Shown: in pieces, positions 35,284 through 48,023 of the stretch
How positions within the stretch are numbered: position 1 is the first letter of the stretch
Layout of the letters: each line of letters opens with the position of its first letter
Origin: Nematostella vectensis
Lineage: Eukaryota > Cnidaria > Anthozoa > Actiniaria > Edwardsiidae
NCBI RefSeq assembly: GCF_932526225.1
Contig: NC_064040.1
Coordinates: 16,291,994-16,355,993 of the forward strand
Direction of reading: 5' to 3'
Length of the DNA stretch: 64,000 bases
Notes under the pieces: generated by a model
What the model was told of the DNA's origin: nothing
Database searches by the model: none
What the model saw: only the letters and a program-made list of their open reading frames with translations
Made by a program: the position numbers and the translations under genes

Positions 35284-37217
35284 AGTCCGGCGGCGGATAT
35301 GTGTTTGAATTGCGCACTTTTTGCTAAAGCTACCAATTTTAGCATAGTGATGGCTTTTAATACCCTTTACAAGATAGGCTATAGAGCCAACCTCAGATCG
35401 GCTTTATTTTCTGGTTAATAAAGAGTATTGATTTGGCCGCCATTTTGAACCGGAAGTAAACTACCTTTTTCAAAAAAGTAAATAAACTTGCAAAGTTTGA
35501 TAATGTTTTGCCACTAGACGACTAAAATGAAAGTCACAAAATGTATTTAAACCCAAGATTGCTGAAAATAACCGCATATATTAATTATTGGAACTTTCAA
35601 GGAGATAGTCACCTTCAACCAAAAGTAGTCGATAGTAGAACCTCGGTCGTTTATTTTACCCCGCGCTCTCTAGCAAAAGAAACCAATTTTATTGCAGTTG
35701 TAGTTTGAAATAACCTTTATAAGATAAGCTTTAGAGCCAAGATAAAATCGGCTTTTATCACTGACTAATATGGTTGATTAAAATTGCCGCCATTTTGCAT
35801 CGGAGATTAAATTTGTCATTTTTGAAAGCACAGAGATGCATATCTTGTTTAAAAGCCTACGACTAACATATTCATGAAATCCATTTGATAAATTGGGGAA
35901 AAGGCAAAACTGATTAGGTTTCTGCTATTAATTTTACCCTTTTTTTGCGGCTGGCAACTGTTGTCCATTCTGCTAAAAAGATGGAAGTACTGAGGCAGGG
36001 AGGAGTGCTTTGCCCCCAACAATGGCCTGCTTGAATGGCAGCTTTCGTGGTGTGTTGTATGATAGCTGCCTTCGTCAGTGAATGACATCAAATTCTGTTC
36101 CTTTCTTCACGAAGAGCTGCATTCTTGCCTTGTCTACTTCCGACTCTCTGTACCCGTTCGGTCGTATAGAAGCAGGGGAAAGCGCTCAAGTGTTGTCAAA
36201 CATTCTGTCTTTTATCTCAACTGACATGAATGCTAACTGTCGAAAAGCATCTGTGGCTTCGGGGAATACAGCAAGTACTGTGTTTTCCCCCATCCGCACA
36301 ACAGGATACAGTATCACGCCAGTAAATGCGTGAAATTCTACCAGTATTTATTTGGCGAGATACTCCTTTCACTTTTATGTAGAATAAGGAAGAAAGGCAA
36401 GGAGAGTGATAAGCGCGCAACCGAGGCCACCAGTTAAACGGTTCCTACAGTTATAAGCTGTTCATCTTGTAGCACTTGCACACATTCACGTGTGCGGTCG
36501 TTTACAGACGTTGAAATCAATAGGTGGAGCGGCCCGCTCACCGTGGTTCTTGGTATCCCCACCAGGCTTGTCACATATATAAGCAGTTCCTTTCGTCTCC
36601 TTTCTATTGAGTTTGTATATTTGGTATACTTGTGCTGGCTACATGTGGCTTTTCTACTATTTGAGGACTTTTAGTGAGTATCGACGCGTGATTTTCACTT
36701 CCCGAAAATTATCGGCCATTTTAATAGCTCAAGATAATCCGTGATTTTTTTTGGCTCCATAGCCTTTTTTGTAAAGATTCCCCGAAACTACTCCTGAAAT
36801 AAGTTTTATTTTTATTTTTGTTAAAAGGCGCAAAGTGAAACAAGCGTGCCGTTATTTATTCTTGACTACTTCCGGTTTAAAATCCCTGTCACCGTAAAAG
36901 TAACAAAAATGAAAAATTTGCGGCTACTTTCAGAATTCTTTGGTTAATATGCATTCTTTGATGTATATTTTATTCGTCTATGAGTAAACATTCTCAAAAT
37001 GTGCGAGTTTATTTATTTTTTGGAAAAAATTAGTTTACTTCTGGTCCAAAATGGCGGCCAAACCAATATTCATTATTAATAAGAAATTAAAGCCGAACTG
37101 ATCTTGGCTCTATAGCCTATCTTGTAAGGGGTATTAAAAACTATCACTATGCTAAAATTGGTAGCTTTAGCAAAAAGTGCGCAATTCAAGGTAAAATCTG
37201 CACATATCCGCCGGACT
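35284..37217. mobile_element. ~1.9 kb inverted-repeat transposon with a decayed ORF
   Basis: The ends read AGTCCGGCGG...GGATATGTG and, inverted, CACATATCCGCCGGACT. The terminal inverted repeats extend ~200 bp and share GCGCACTTTTTGCTAAAGCT and GGCCGCCATTTTG-like blocks. Degenerate sub-repeats of the same arm lie at ~35640-35830 and ~36730-36960. The middle holds a broken coding segment on the minus strand. No intact transposase is present. Confidence 0.75.
35930..36330 (-). pseudogene. Frameshifted ORF remnant inside the inverted-repeat element
   Basis: Read on the minus strand, one frame gives VRMGENTVLAVFPEATDAF, then RPNGYRESEVDKARMQLF, and after a frameshift TKAAIIQHTTKAAIQAGHCW. In-frame stops occur between these blocks. 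The (P)TKAAxxQHxxxAAxQAGxxWG pattern recalls a multicopy, mobile-element-associated protein family of cnidarians and fish that I cannot name. Function is unknown; the copy is dead. Confidence 0.5.
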
Positions 37218-38051
37218 ATAATAGCATTGGCCTGAATTTGATTTTATGAGAAATGCGAAAAAAAACTATAAAAAAGCTATTTCTACAGTGGTATTTGTAG
37301 TGTTATTGAATAACGATCTTTACTGGTTCGGTAATAACATGTTTACAAGATGGCTGACTCTGACCAACAACCGAAAAGTCTCTCCCCAGTCTCTCTCGGA
37401 AGACAGGGTACCCAACCCTATATTATTTTTTTCCATGACCATAGCTAGCAGAAATTCTCTGTAGTGGGATGGTGTTTTGATTGTCCCTTCCCTTACAAAA
37501 TAGATTAATCTGCAATATCTTATTTAACAGTAGTTATTCAAAAAGGACTTTGTACACGGTTGTGTACACAAACTCACATTTGCCAATTCAGGGACAGAGC
37601 TCCCCCCAAAAATATTACAATAATAATTTAGGTACCTCTATTAAGCAACCACACGAATGTCCATTAGAACACCATATGTTATTTACTTAGATGTGGTCAT
37701 TTAATAGCTCTATAAACAACCTCCATTAATTGTCCACTTGTCTTGTTCCAATGATGGCTGCTTGGTTAAGGTACTAATTGTAACTAAATTATTTCAAAAT
37801 ATAGAAGTAAAACCTCCTAAAATGCTGTCTGGATAATCATCAGCAAAAAAATGCATTAAAAACTCGCTAAGAAAATGACGAGGTCGTTCAAAATATCTGG
37901 TCCATCAGGCATTACTGGAGAAGTAGACATTATTTACCAGACACTGACTCTGGCCGTTGATCATCACAAACAGAGTGGGTATGCCCTACCCCTGCACATG
38001 TGCAACTATCCTACTATCAGTCAGGAAAAACAATCTCATCCCTTCAGCTAT
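37218..38051. other. Spacer downstream of FRG1, nothing recognised
   Basis: Only short ORFs. It includes the presumed FRG1 3' UTR on the minus strand. Confidence 0.4.
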
Positions 38052-40880
38052 TTATTTACAGAACTTGTCAGACTTCATTTTTTCTCTCCTATCCAGCATC
38101 TCCTCATGGAGTCTTCCATCTAGTCTCGCCTTTTTCAAGTTGGATTGCTCCTCTTTGCTCAATTTAATCTTCCTGTCCTGAAAGCTCTGGAACTTCTTGA
38201 CATAGCTTAACTCTAAGTTAGTAACATCTTCTTCATCTTCAACTTGGGAATCAGTCTTTGGTTTGCTGAAATATGGCAAGAAGGATCATCAATAAAAAAA
38301 ACATCATATAGGGCTGGGCCAAGGGGGCCCCACCCCACCTATTTATAGATATTTGATAACAAAATATAGGAAATTCTCGGAAGAACAACAAATCCAGCGC
38401 CTCCCCCTTTCTGAATCTGTTGCTTTAGTCGCTCTTTTTGGAACTCCTTGTTCCGCCCCTGCCATATGTCAAAATACAAGTTGTAGTTGAGTAGATAATA
38501 ATAACTTTGATTTCCTGACAAAATTATTTTATACTATGATTGAAATAAATTAGTGAGATGACAAAAAGTTATTCTCAAAAGCATATTTTTGATAATGTGT
38601 AAGTGTTCTGTCATACAGATTTTTTCCAAGAACCAAATAGTTACATCATCTGAAAGACATTAATCTATATTAAAAGAAAATTACCATCCGGTACAAAAGA
38701 TACATATAATGCTTTCAATATCCAAATTTCTGTGATTTCTTTACACACAAAATAAATAAATGATAATTTAAAACATATATCAAGTAATAGTGTTTAGTAA
38801 TAGAGACACTAAATGACAAACCCTTTCTTCTCTAAACACCCCCTCTTTTTTGGAATATGGAATATCACTGTTATGTTAATTCTCCAGGTTAAAAGATTGG
38901 ATTGGAACACCCTTCCTTGTTGATAGATTTGAAATGAATATTGAAATGGTATACTGTGTTACCCTAACTTGTGCTTCCTATCTTCTTAGAATACTCTACT
39001 GTGTCAAAGATGTCAACTCTTCTGGGTTTCTCAGAAGTCTACTCTCACCTAGATTTCCAAAATGCTAAGGCCACTTCTTACTTCTTCAATTAAAAGTTCT
39101 GAATTGGTAACAGGACACATTTGTACCCTCTTATCCCTGCTCTGTGTTGTTATTCATAGCTAGTGGCTTCAAAATTTTTACCTTTTTGGCTTATCAGCTC
39201 TAATGGAGAAAATCTCTTTTTCCCCTGCCTTCTTCTTACTTGCAGAGAGACTGCCACTATCAGAAACAGATAGGAAGCAGCCATTGTATGCCTGGAGCGC
39301 AACCTTGTCTCCATCAAAGAGCAGCTCAAGCTGCTCCTGCGGGCCGATAGCTTCAGCTCTGCCAGTGATGTCACCCATCGTATTGACTGACATGTATTTA
39401 CCTAGAAAAGAAAGTAAAATTTGTATTTAGAAGGACTAAGAAATACAGTATATGAAATCTATTATCTTACAGTGCGTATAAGTCATTCCTACTAATAAGA
39501 TTTGTCATTTTATGATAATAAGCTTAAATTTTAATCTTAAAAGTATCAAGGTAGAAATACCCTGCTAGCAGAGCTTTCTGTTTGTTTCTAGCAGGTTAAC
39601 TTATCTGCATCCCTATTCCTATTTTTGTTGATTTGTGTCCAAACTGTATATATTACACATGCAAGTTTTTGGGTGTAATCACTTGGTTAAACTGGTTTAT
39701 AACTAGCCACGAGCCTGCTTTTATTGAATCAAGGACAGAAGTGTGACAGCTTTTAGGGATTCATTCACACCTGTTATGTTTTGAAACACTTAAGCAATCA
39801 GATTCCTTAGTACCTTTGATAAGAATGCTCACAATTGACAGTATACAGTGCTGTTTAAAATTATTGAAACATTTTCTGTGGCGACCGCGTCCAATATTTT
39901 TCTGCAAACTGCGGTCAGCCGCATTGACTGTGGTAACATGATTATATTCAATAAACAAAATGATAGTGAATTATCAAGCTAGTGTTTAGGAGATGTCTTA
40001 CTCTGGTATTAAGTTTATCAAAAGTGTAGAACTTTGAGGCTTCCGGTCAAAATATGGTAAGTCAGCACTATACTCTTAGGCTTTGTTTGTATATATGTAG
40101 TATTTCAGAACTCTAGAGTATCAGTTTTGATCATCTGGTGTTAGTTGAAGGCCATATATATATAGCAAAACGAAACTTAAACCGCTCTACATGTATGCTC
40201 CGTGGCTGCTACTGGGCTCAAGCGTTTTTGTATGACAGAGTATGGAGCTTCTGTGGCCGGAACTACAAAATACAACATTGCGTGACAAGAATTGAATTCC
40301 CATGGTTACTGCAAAGATAACCTTGCACAAGCTTAGCAGAATTCGAAACAGATTTCCACAGAGGAATCTCCAGTGGGCAAAAAGAAACACAAAAGAAAAA
40401 GGGCAAAAAAGCAGCTAAGCCTTAGAATACCCCGCCACATAATTTCATCCCATTGTATTTATGCCTCGTGGTGAAGATCGTTCACTCCGAGAAAGCCCTG
40501 CTAGCATGGTAAGGTAGAAAAGTCGTAGACCCACCATAACCGGATTTGATGGCCAGCTTGACCTCAGAGACAGGAACCGCTGTAAACACCTCGACCGGTG
40601 CCGGAGAGTTCACTCCATCCTCTCTCGGTTCTCCTGCCGTAAATAGTCCATTGTTCAATGCTTCTACATACGACCCTCGCCATGTTTGCAAAGCTATGTT
40701 GCCAGTAACTTCGTCAAACTTTTCCATTTTTCGCCAGCCTCCATGACGAATAGTATCGATATCTGTTTCAGTAGGCTCTTCGTGTTTTCTCTTCTTCTTC
40801 TTGAGTTTCTTTTTCTTTTCTGACTCATCCAGGCCTTTTAGTTTTAACCGACCGCTTTTGACTTGTTTGTAGTCGGCCAT
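38052..40880 (-). CDS. FRG1: FRG1 homologue (fascin-like beta-trefoil nuclear protein)
   Basis: Three exons on the minus strand, 40535-40880, 39182-39401 and 38052-38265, join in phase to 259 residues (human 258). Exon 1 carries the start MADYKQVKSGRLKLKG, a basic nuclear-localisation stretch (KKKKLKKKKRKHE) and YVEALNNGLFTAGEP. Exon 2 continues the beta-trefoil with GRAEAIGPQEQLE and AGEKEIFSIRAD. Exon 3 has SYVKKFQSFQDRKIKLSKE and ends in RREKMKSDKFCK. FRG1 is a nucleolar/Cajal-body protein associated with spliceosomes and with actin bundling. Splice sites are G|GTGGGT to TTCTAG, and AAAAAG|GTAAAA to ATTTCAG. TTTATT on the plus strand at 38051-38056 puts an AATAAA across the stop codon. Confidence 0.95.
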
Positions 40881-41648
40881 GATGGTTCAAAATGGCGCCT
40901 TATAGCGGAGCCCGCGATATGCATACCATAGCTGGTAGTAAATAAATTTCAAATGAAACTTTGGCATTTTGAAAACTTCGCATTTTCTGTCACTTGGTCA
41001 TCTAAGAATTAATTGATCCAAGGGTGAGATTTTCAGGAGTAGCATGTTTTACGGCAGCTAGTCTTAGAAAAGAAGACAAAAATAAATGGGTTTCCTGTGG
41101 TGGCCAGGTAGATACTTTATATATAAACTCTTATATTGTACCAACATTAAATTCATAATTCATTAGTAGTGTTTTTTGGCCCTGTGCGACAGAGCAAAAA
41201 AATGGCAAGTTTTCCTAAAGTAAGGTCTGGTTAACTTCTGTAAGCTTGAATTTTTGCATAGAGGTTTCTTATGTTATGTAAACCAACATATCAAAAAGTA
41301 TTTTTTACTAATGGATTCGTCTTCGAGATATGAGGCTTGAACAGCAATTTTCAAATGTTCAAAGTATAAATTCTCCTCGTTTTTAGGGAGAAGTCGGGCT
41401 CTGATCAGAAATTAAGCCAACTTTGCTCGCTAATATCTAAATTTCATATCTTCAAAATTTCTTTAGAATTTGGAATTAAGCTTCTTCTCAGAGGAACTCC
41501 TTGTATGTGCAATCTTGAGCTTATATATTGAGAATTGGAAAATTTCATGCCACTTTTTTGCTCTGTCGTTCTGTACAGTGATTGTCTTATGCTTATATAT
41601 CGTATATAACAATTTTTGTAATCACTGGGTTGTATTTTTTTTTTCGAG
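40881..41648. other. Spacer between FRG1 and retroelement debris
   Basis: Contains the FRG1 promoter region (a GGCGCC-containing stretch just upstream of the ATG). Otherwise AT-rich without recognisable genes. Confidence 0.4.
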
Positions 41649-41673
41649 GTTTCTGCAATGCTGCCTTCATCAG
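41649..41673 (-). ncRNA. Second hammerhead-like core (Penelope-like repeat debris)
   Basis: The minus strand reads CTGATGAAGGCAGC ATTGCA GAAAC, i.e. the CUGAUGA and GAAA boxes around a short stem II (GGCAGC/GC). The layout matches the motif at 22198-22230, in the sense strand of a Penelope-type repeat. The surrounding element is not otherwise recognisable. Confidence 0.35.
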
Positions 41674-41740
41674 GATTAACGGTAAATTATAACTAGCAAA
41701 AACTAAACAAATCAATCCGCAAGGGTGTTAGATTTCTAGA

Positions 41741-44700
41741 ACAACACTCATGTGAGGATTTTATCTGAACTAGAGAAAAGCTATTTCAATTTAAGTCGAG
41801 ATATTTTCGTGTGTCCTGTTTACTTTTCCCCACGGAACTCCCCAAGGGAGCAGCAACTAAATGTAGATCATTTTGAGCAGCTCCAAAATAGCATGTATAA
41901 ATTTGCGCAAAAAGGCGAAATCATTGTATGCGGAGACTTTAATGCAAGGATGGGTAACTTGGAAGACTTTGCCGATTTATCTGACTCTGCATGTAGTTAT
42001 CCGTTTCCGACGGTCAGGAACTCTAGAGATCAGAATATCAACGCATACGGAAAATCTTTAGCAGAGTTTAGTTACAGTAATAATTTTATAGTACTGAATG
42101 GTAGGACAAGGGGTGATCATCTAGGCCAATACAATTGTTTTACAAATAATGGAGCGAGTGTAGTAGATTACTCTCTCGTTTCGCAAACAATATACCCACA
42201 AGTTCATTATTTCACCGTTTCAACACCATCGAACTTTTCTACTTACTTTCGTTTGCATTAAAAACACAAAAGATTAAAGATATAAATAATTTGATAGATC
42301 TCGACCAGCACCCAGAAGTATTTAAATGGGAGAAGGAATCTGAAACTTTGCTGCGCGAGTCAATAGCATCAGAGAATGTGAGCAGAGACCTGAATGAAAT
42401 TTTTAAATCTGAACAAAAGATTAATGTTCATCTAGCAGTTGACAGTTTTACAAACGTAATACGTCAAGCATCAAAACAGGTGATCCTCGTGAAGAAGCAA
42501 AAACGTTCAAAGAGAAGTTCAAGGCAGCACCAAAAATGGTTTAATAAGAATTGTAATAAACTAAGAAAAGAATTGCGAAGTCTTGGCAAACTTCTTTCGA
42601 GATACCCGGACGAGCCATACATAAGGCATATATTCTTTTCAACAAAGAAAGCATACAAGCAATTAACGAAGCAGCTTAAAAGGCGGTTTTACACAGACCT
42701 GTTAGAGAAAATTAAATTAGCGGCGGACAGCAATCTGAAAGAATTCTGGAATCTAGTTAAGACAATCAGATCCGACTGCTCGGCTAGGGGTTTACACATT
42801 GTCTCTCCGGATGCATGGTATAATTACTTCAAAGAAATTAAATACGCCACAGAATTGCTTTACAGACGACTCGGGGATAAAAGCACATATTGTTAAAAAC
42901 TACCATGTTTGGGCTAGAAACCGGGAAAAAATCCTAGATTCGCCTATCACACTGAAAGAAGTGCAATCAACAGCAAAATTACTTAAAAACAAAAAAGCCA
43001 GCGCTGGTGACTCATTAAACAATGAAATTATAAAGGTATCTGTCGAATCCCAAGGCCGATACTTTGTAAAACTATTCAATACTGTGCTGACACAGGGGGT
43101 ATTTCCTAAGAGCTGGTCAAGGGTTATATTGTACCATTACACAAAGCAGGCGATATATGGCGATCCGGGATACTATAGAGGGATCGCTATAAGTGGCTGC
43201 CTTTGGAAGTTTTTCACATTGATCATAAACGGCCGCCTTACAAAATTTCTGGAAAAATATAAAATCTTAAATAGATATCAGATCGGTTTTAGAAAGGGCT
43301 TTCGCACGACCGACCATTTATTAGTACTAAAAACCCTAATTGAATCCTTATAAATCAAGCCACAAACCGCTTTTTGTATGTTTTATCGACTTTAAAAAAA
43401 GCATACGACAGTGTCTGGAGAGAGGGTTTACTTTACAAACTAATAAAAATAGGGTGTAGCAGAAGATTTATCACCCTTTTACAAAGTATGTATTCAGAGG
43501 TTAGATTATCAGTTAAGATAGACCAGGGTATAACGCATTCCTTTTCTTCTCACGCTGGGGTGAAACAGGGATGCAACCTAAGCCCAACCCCTTTTCAACA
43601 TCTTCATCAATGATATTCCAGAAATATTCCCTTTATCGTGCGATCCAGTAAAACTCTATAATACGTCAAAACTTAACTGTCTTCTCTATGCTGATGATTT
43701 GGTTATACTATCCGTCTCAGCCACCGGTCTAGAAAATTGCCTCCAGAATCTAAAAATGTACGCAGATAAACGGAAGCTCACAGTTAATATGAAAAAATCT
43801 GTATTGTATTAGTTTTTGGTCCGCAACAATAACGGCGGCAATTTGCAACAGGTAAATGGGACTACGGTGGAGAGCCATTAGAATGTGTAGACGAATACAT
43901 AAATCTAGGTCTGAAGTTTCATTTCTCGGGAAATTTTAAAGGTGCTCTAAAAAGTCTATACAACAAAGCCACACGTGTATATCACTGTATTTTAAACCGT
44001 CTGTCAAATGTTGAAAATGGGTCAATACAAGTACTGTTGAAATTGTTCTCGTCACTCGTTGTACCAGTATTACTGTACGATTGTGAAATTTGGGGAACAT
44101 GCCTTTTAGAGGAAGGGCTTCATCGTATAAAAGTTTTGAGACTAAATTTTTCAAAGTATCCAATGATTTCGAAAAACTACAACTGAAGTTTTTCAAGCGT
44201 ATACTAGGAGTCCACTCAAAAACCACAAATTTAACTATATATAGAGAACTGGGAAAAGCCCCACTAATAGTACAAATTTCTTCCCTGGTGGCAAAATATT
44301 GGTGCCGAATAAAAAGTAGGATATATGAAAACACCTTAGTGGGGGAAACGGCGAAGATCAGCCTTTCTTCAACATCTAATGTCCCTGTAAGTTTTATCAA
44401 TTCCCTATTTGCTTGGTGTGATTTAAAGACACTACAGGAAATAGATATTGAAGGTCAACAAATTCATACCCTAGGAAAATATATTAAGAAAGTACTATAC
44501 AAAAATCATGCAACATTTTGGAAAACCCAGACACAGTTAAATCAAAATAGTGGAAAGCTAAGCACTTATTGCAAGATCAAGACAAATTTGAAGCTAGAAA
44601 ACACTTATCAGAAGTTAATGTTAGACGCCGACCTTCTATGACTAGATTGCGTGTCTCGGCACACAAACTAGCAATTGAAACAGGCCGCTATAAAGATAAG

Positions 44701-45064
44701 GTTGGGGATAAGTACCATACCTTAATGGAATGCGTCTATGTCAATGATATTAGTCGAGTATTTTTTTAATGATCTATTTGTAATCAATAACTCTTTCAAA
44801 CTGTAAAGGCCAAAATACATGTTTTTGTATATTATGAGCTTAACAGATGACTCAATTACGAGCCTAGTCCTGAAATTTTGTGATGATGTAATTAAATATT
44901 ATGAATAGAGGATAGGCATATAAGCCAACCTGCATGGTATATTATCCTAATATACCTGTATTGGTATTTATTGGAATAAAGTTGTTATTATTATTATTAT
45001 TATCATCATCATCATATTATTATCCTAATATACCTGTATTGGTATTTATTGGAATAAAGTTATT

Positions 45065-45110
<46 letters not shown>

Positions 45111-45129
45111 CCATCATCACCATCATCAC

Positions 45130-45198
<69 letters not shown>

Positions 45199-45303
45199 AT
45201 TATTATTATTATTATTATTATCCTAATATACCTGTATTGGTATTTATTGGATACATGGTATATTATCCTAATATAGCTGTATTGGTATTTATTGGAATAA
45301 AGT
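41741..45303 (+). mobile_element. Truncated, frameshifted LINE (non-LTR retrotransposon)
   Basis: The element begins inside the apurinic-type endonuclease domain (VCGDFNARMG at ~41930, later DYSLVS), so the 5' end and N-terminus are missing. Reverse transcriptase follows in several frames: YRGIAISGC, YQIGFRKGFRTTDH, KKAYDSVWREGLLYKL, GVKQGCNLSP and the catalytic LLYADDLVIL at ~43680. The C-terminal LRVSAHKLAIETGRYK and a degenerate Cys/His end lie at ~44645. Frame breaks occur near 42262, 42897, 43353 and 43613. The 3' end has GTATTTATTGGAATAAAGTT followed by trinucleotide repeats. It resembles jockey/CR1/I-type elements; clade not determined. Confidence 0.85.
44937..45303 (+). repeat. Triplicated LINE 3' tail with (ATC)n/(ATT)n arrays
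   Basis: ATCCTAATATACCTGTATTG plus the following TATTTATTGG occurs near 44945, 45020 and 45222, with a further diverged copy near 45265. The copies are separated by (TTA)n and a long (TCA)n tract at 45063-45200. Confidence 0.9.
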
Positions 45304-45994
45304 TATAACTAAAAGTTCCAGTGCGCGCGCACGGGAGATTGTCTCCGCGTGCGTTTAAACCATGCATCATTTAGCCTATTCAATTGAACATTGTTTGTTA
45401 CTTGCTGGTAAATGTGCGAGGAAAGACATAAACTCATCTTTCCAGTTGCAAAGTCTTTCCCTCTCACCTGTCTTGAGAGCCGTGTTATTTTATTATCCCG
45501 AATTCTATTTTCAAGATACAAAAACGTCAGATTGTCTTTCTTTCTTTCTTCTTTCTTTCTCATATAAAAGTCACTATTGATTTGTTGTGTGTTTTCTTTT
45601 GCTAAGGATACTAGAATCTTATCATCTTTGTTTTCCTCTATGTATTTTTTCATGTTTTTAGAAAATCGGAAAAGGTATTGTATTGTTGAGAAAGTTGAGA
45701 AACAAAATGCCACGGATCAAACACTCAATACTGCATTGTTCATGATTTATTGTCTTGGTTACAGTTAGTATAGAGTTATATGCCCGAAACCTATAGATAA
45801 AAGGAATAACTTACGAATAACTTAATTATGACGTCATGACATTAGAATATATTATATCGTTTCCAACGATACACTACCACCTCGCCTATCGCCTGGATAT
45901 GTATCCGTATCGAATATTACAATGATTAATTGTTGCGAATAGTTAGGTTAAAAAAAAACAAAGGTTCATCAATAGATAAATAGTATAAAGTTTA
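45304..45994. other. Spacer between LINE and BEL/Pao remains
   Basis: A minus-strand 134-codon ORF (45309-45713) has no recognised family. No LTR could be identified for the adjacent BEL/Pao remnant. Confidence 0.35.
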
Positions 45995-47612
45995 GTTTCC
46001 ATTTGGTACAATGACAATGAGCCTTTGCATCGGCCGTTCGATTGTGACAAGGTCTCCTCCTTTATAGCTCTTCATAATATCACCAGGCTTGGGATTCTTG
46101 TCAGAGATTTCTGCTTTGCGAATATATCCATCCTTGCTTGGTATTGGTTTCGTGACTTTTCCCAATCTCCAGTTTCCTCATATTTGAATCTTGATTAAAG
46201 ACAACGTCTCCTGTTTGTACTTTTCTTTCTTTTGTATGCCATGGAAAATACTTACAGGTCAATTTTTTTCCAGAAGCTTTTGATTATGTTCTGTACGAAT
46301 TCGTAACGATGACGCTTGTTTTGAGTTTCTCTGAATGGTGCGCTAGGAACTCTTTTTGTCGACCGTCCAAGTAACAAATCATTGGGACTTAGATAAACAC
46401 TGTCATCTGGGTTTTGTGCGATGCCTTCCGATAGGACGTTCATTGAAGAGATTTTGCTGCTTCGAAACAAACGGTTTGAAGTTCTGAGAACGTCATAACA
46501 TTTTCTCCAATCGCTATGCCCATGGCTCGTTTTACAGATTTCACAAGTGCTTCAGATGAACCATTATACCAAGGAGCATTCGAAAATTTCATATCTGAAT
46601 CCATCGTTTCTTGGCATTTCTTGATCCCAAACGTTTCAGCTTTGTCGATGTCTGTGGGAGTTAGCGGTCGAGTAGCGTTTTTTAAACTTGGGTGTGGTTC
46701 TTTGTTATACATAGATAGTATTCTTGCGGTAATCGTTATCAACTTGTTGTAGCTCGAATATTTGACAATGTTGATTCTTTTTTCCAAACTGTCTTGGGTC
46801 TTATCTTGAGTAATCACGACCGTTTTGATTCTTTCAGGAAGTTCCATTTGCTTGTTGGGTTTGTAAATTGGCCACTCATGTTCAGGAAGTCTAAGGAAAT
46901 CATGACCGACTTGCCATATGCTTTTGAGATCAATATCTTCGGGTTTCTTTCCTCGTGTGATCCATTATTTAAGACTGCTCCACAAAGCTCAATTTGATGA
47001 ATGAACATCTTCTTTTCTGGAGAGAGTCGATTCTTTGACATGATCATTGTACTCTGGTATTCGTTAACATCAGTTTGCCATCTAACATATGTGCAAGGGC
47101 CGTGTGCATTATCAGAACCATCACTGAAGATCACTAAAACAGGGTCAGTTTTTGCATTTCTTGGCTTCAAGCATCTTTGGAACGAAGTCTGTCCCATGCT
47201 TTGAAGATCGTTAAAGAATGTCAACCAAACTCTCTTTCTCATTGCGACTGTGGCTATTGTTCCTGAATGTCGATCTCCAAATGACACTCGCTGTATCACG
47301 TACACGTCAGGTTCTCGCTCCAAATGCATGTCTCGCCATAGAAAGCGATGTACATGCTGTTCCGTTATTTTGGTTTTAACTGTATAGTATATTTTTCGAA
47401 TATCTACAAAGAAGCCACTTCGTTTTCACGAAATCGTATGACTATGCCTAGCAAGTTGTTCAGTGGATCCGATCCCTTCGCCCAATGGTCGCTCAACACG
47501 TGACCCATATAGCTTGCACTGCTATTAAATACAATTCTCACTGGTGTGGATTTCGAATCTAATTTTAGTACATCGTGATGACTGATGTAGTGAACAGGTC
47601 CTTTGTAGCTTT
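45995..47612 (-). mobile_element. Degenerate BEL/Pao LTR retrotransposon
   Basis: On the minus strand the order is: start of reverse transcriptase (KGPVHYISHHDVL, STPVRIVFNSSASYMGH), then frameshifts and a segment with VIQRVSFGDRHSGTIATVA, then the protein part between RT and integrase, then integrase pieces, and the C-terminal DUF5641-like end (DDSVYLSPNDLLLGR). The catalytic core of the reverse transcriptase is deleted and several frameshifts and stops are present. No LTRs were found. The upstream end is fused directly to an EGF-like exon at ~47612. Confidence 0.85.
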
Positions 47613-47734
47613 GTATCTCGTTTTGCCATCTCCCGTAAAGCCGGTATTGCAAAAACATTGGTAGGATCCCGGGTTGGCAATGCAGCTAGCGTTGGCATGG
47701 CAACCGTTTGATCTAGTCAAGCACTTGTACAAAT
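47612..47734 (-). CDS. EGF-like exon interrupted by the BEL/Pao remnant
   Basis: After TTTCAG the minus strand reads DLYKCLTRSNGCHANASC, then NPGSYQCFCNTGFTGDGK, five or six cysteines in EGF spacing with the GSYxCxC and GFTGDG signature. The reading frame then runs into BEL/Pao sequence instead of a donor site. The required entry phase (1) differs from the end phase (2) of the upstream exon at 48024-48351, so the two are not directly spliced together. Confidence 0.65.
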
Positions 47735-48023
47735 CTGAAATATTTGTTTTGATAGGAATAAATTTGAAAGTAATAATTTGTTAGTAATCGCATTAATTTT
47801 TCCGTCTTTAAAAAAGTTTTACCATTTTTTTTCTATCCAAGGAAGCCTTAAATGTTTAAAAACGTTTGGTAAAGCGACTTTGCCCCTACCAGGTCCCCCT
47901 ACCCCTAATTTTTCCATTTGAAAATTCATAAAATTATAACAATTTTGTATTCTTTATGTACACAAATACTGGTAAAACCCAGTTTTATATGGTTTTAGTT
48001 TTTTTGTATTTTTCCCTCTCACC

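Noticed and set aside
40546-40746. Plus-strand ORF opposite FRG1 exon 1
   Set aside because: Antisense shadow; FRG1 similarity is on the minus strand.
44934-45308. Plus-strand ORF with polyserine/tyrosine
   Set aside because: Translation of trinucleotide arrays in the LINE tail.
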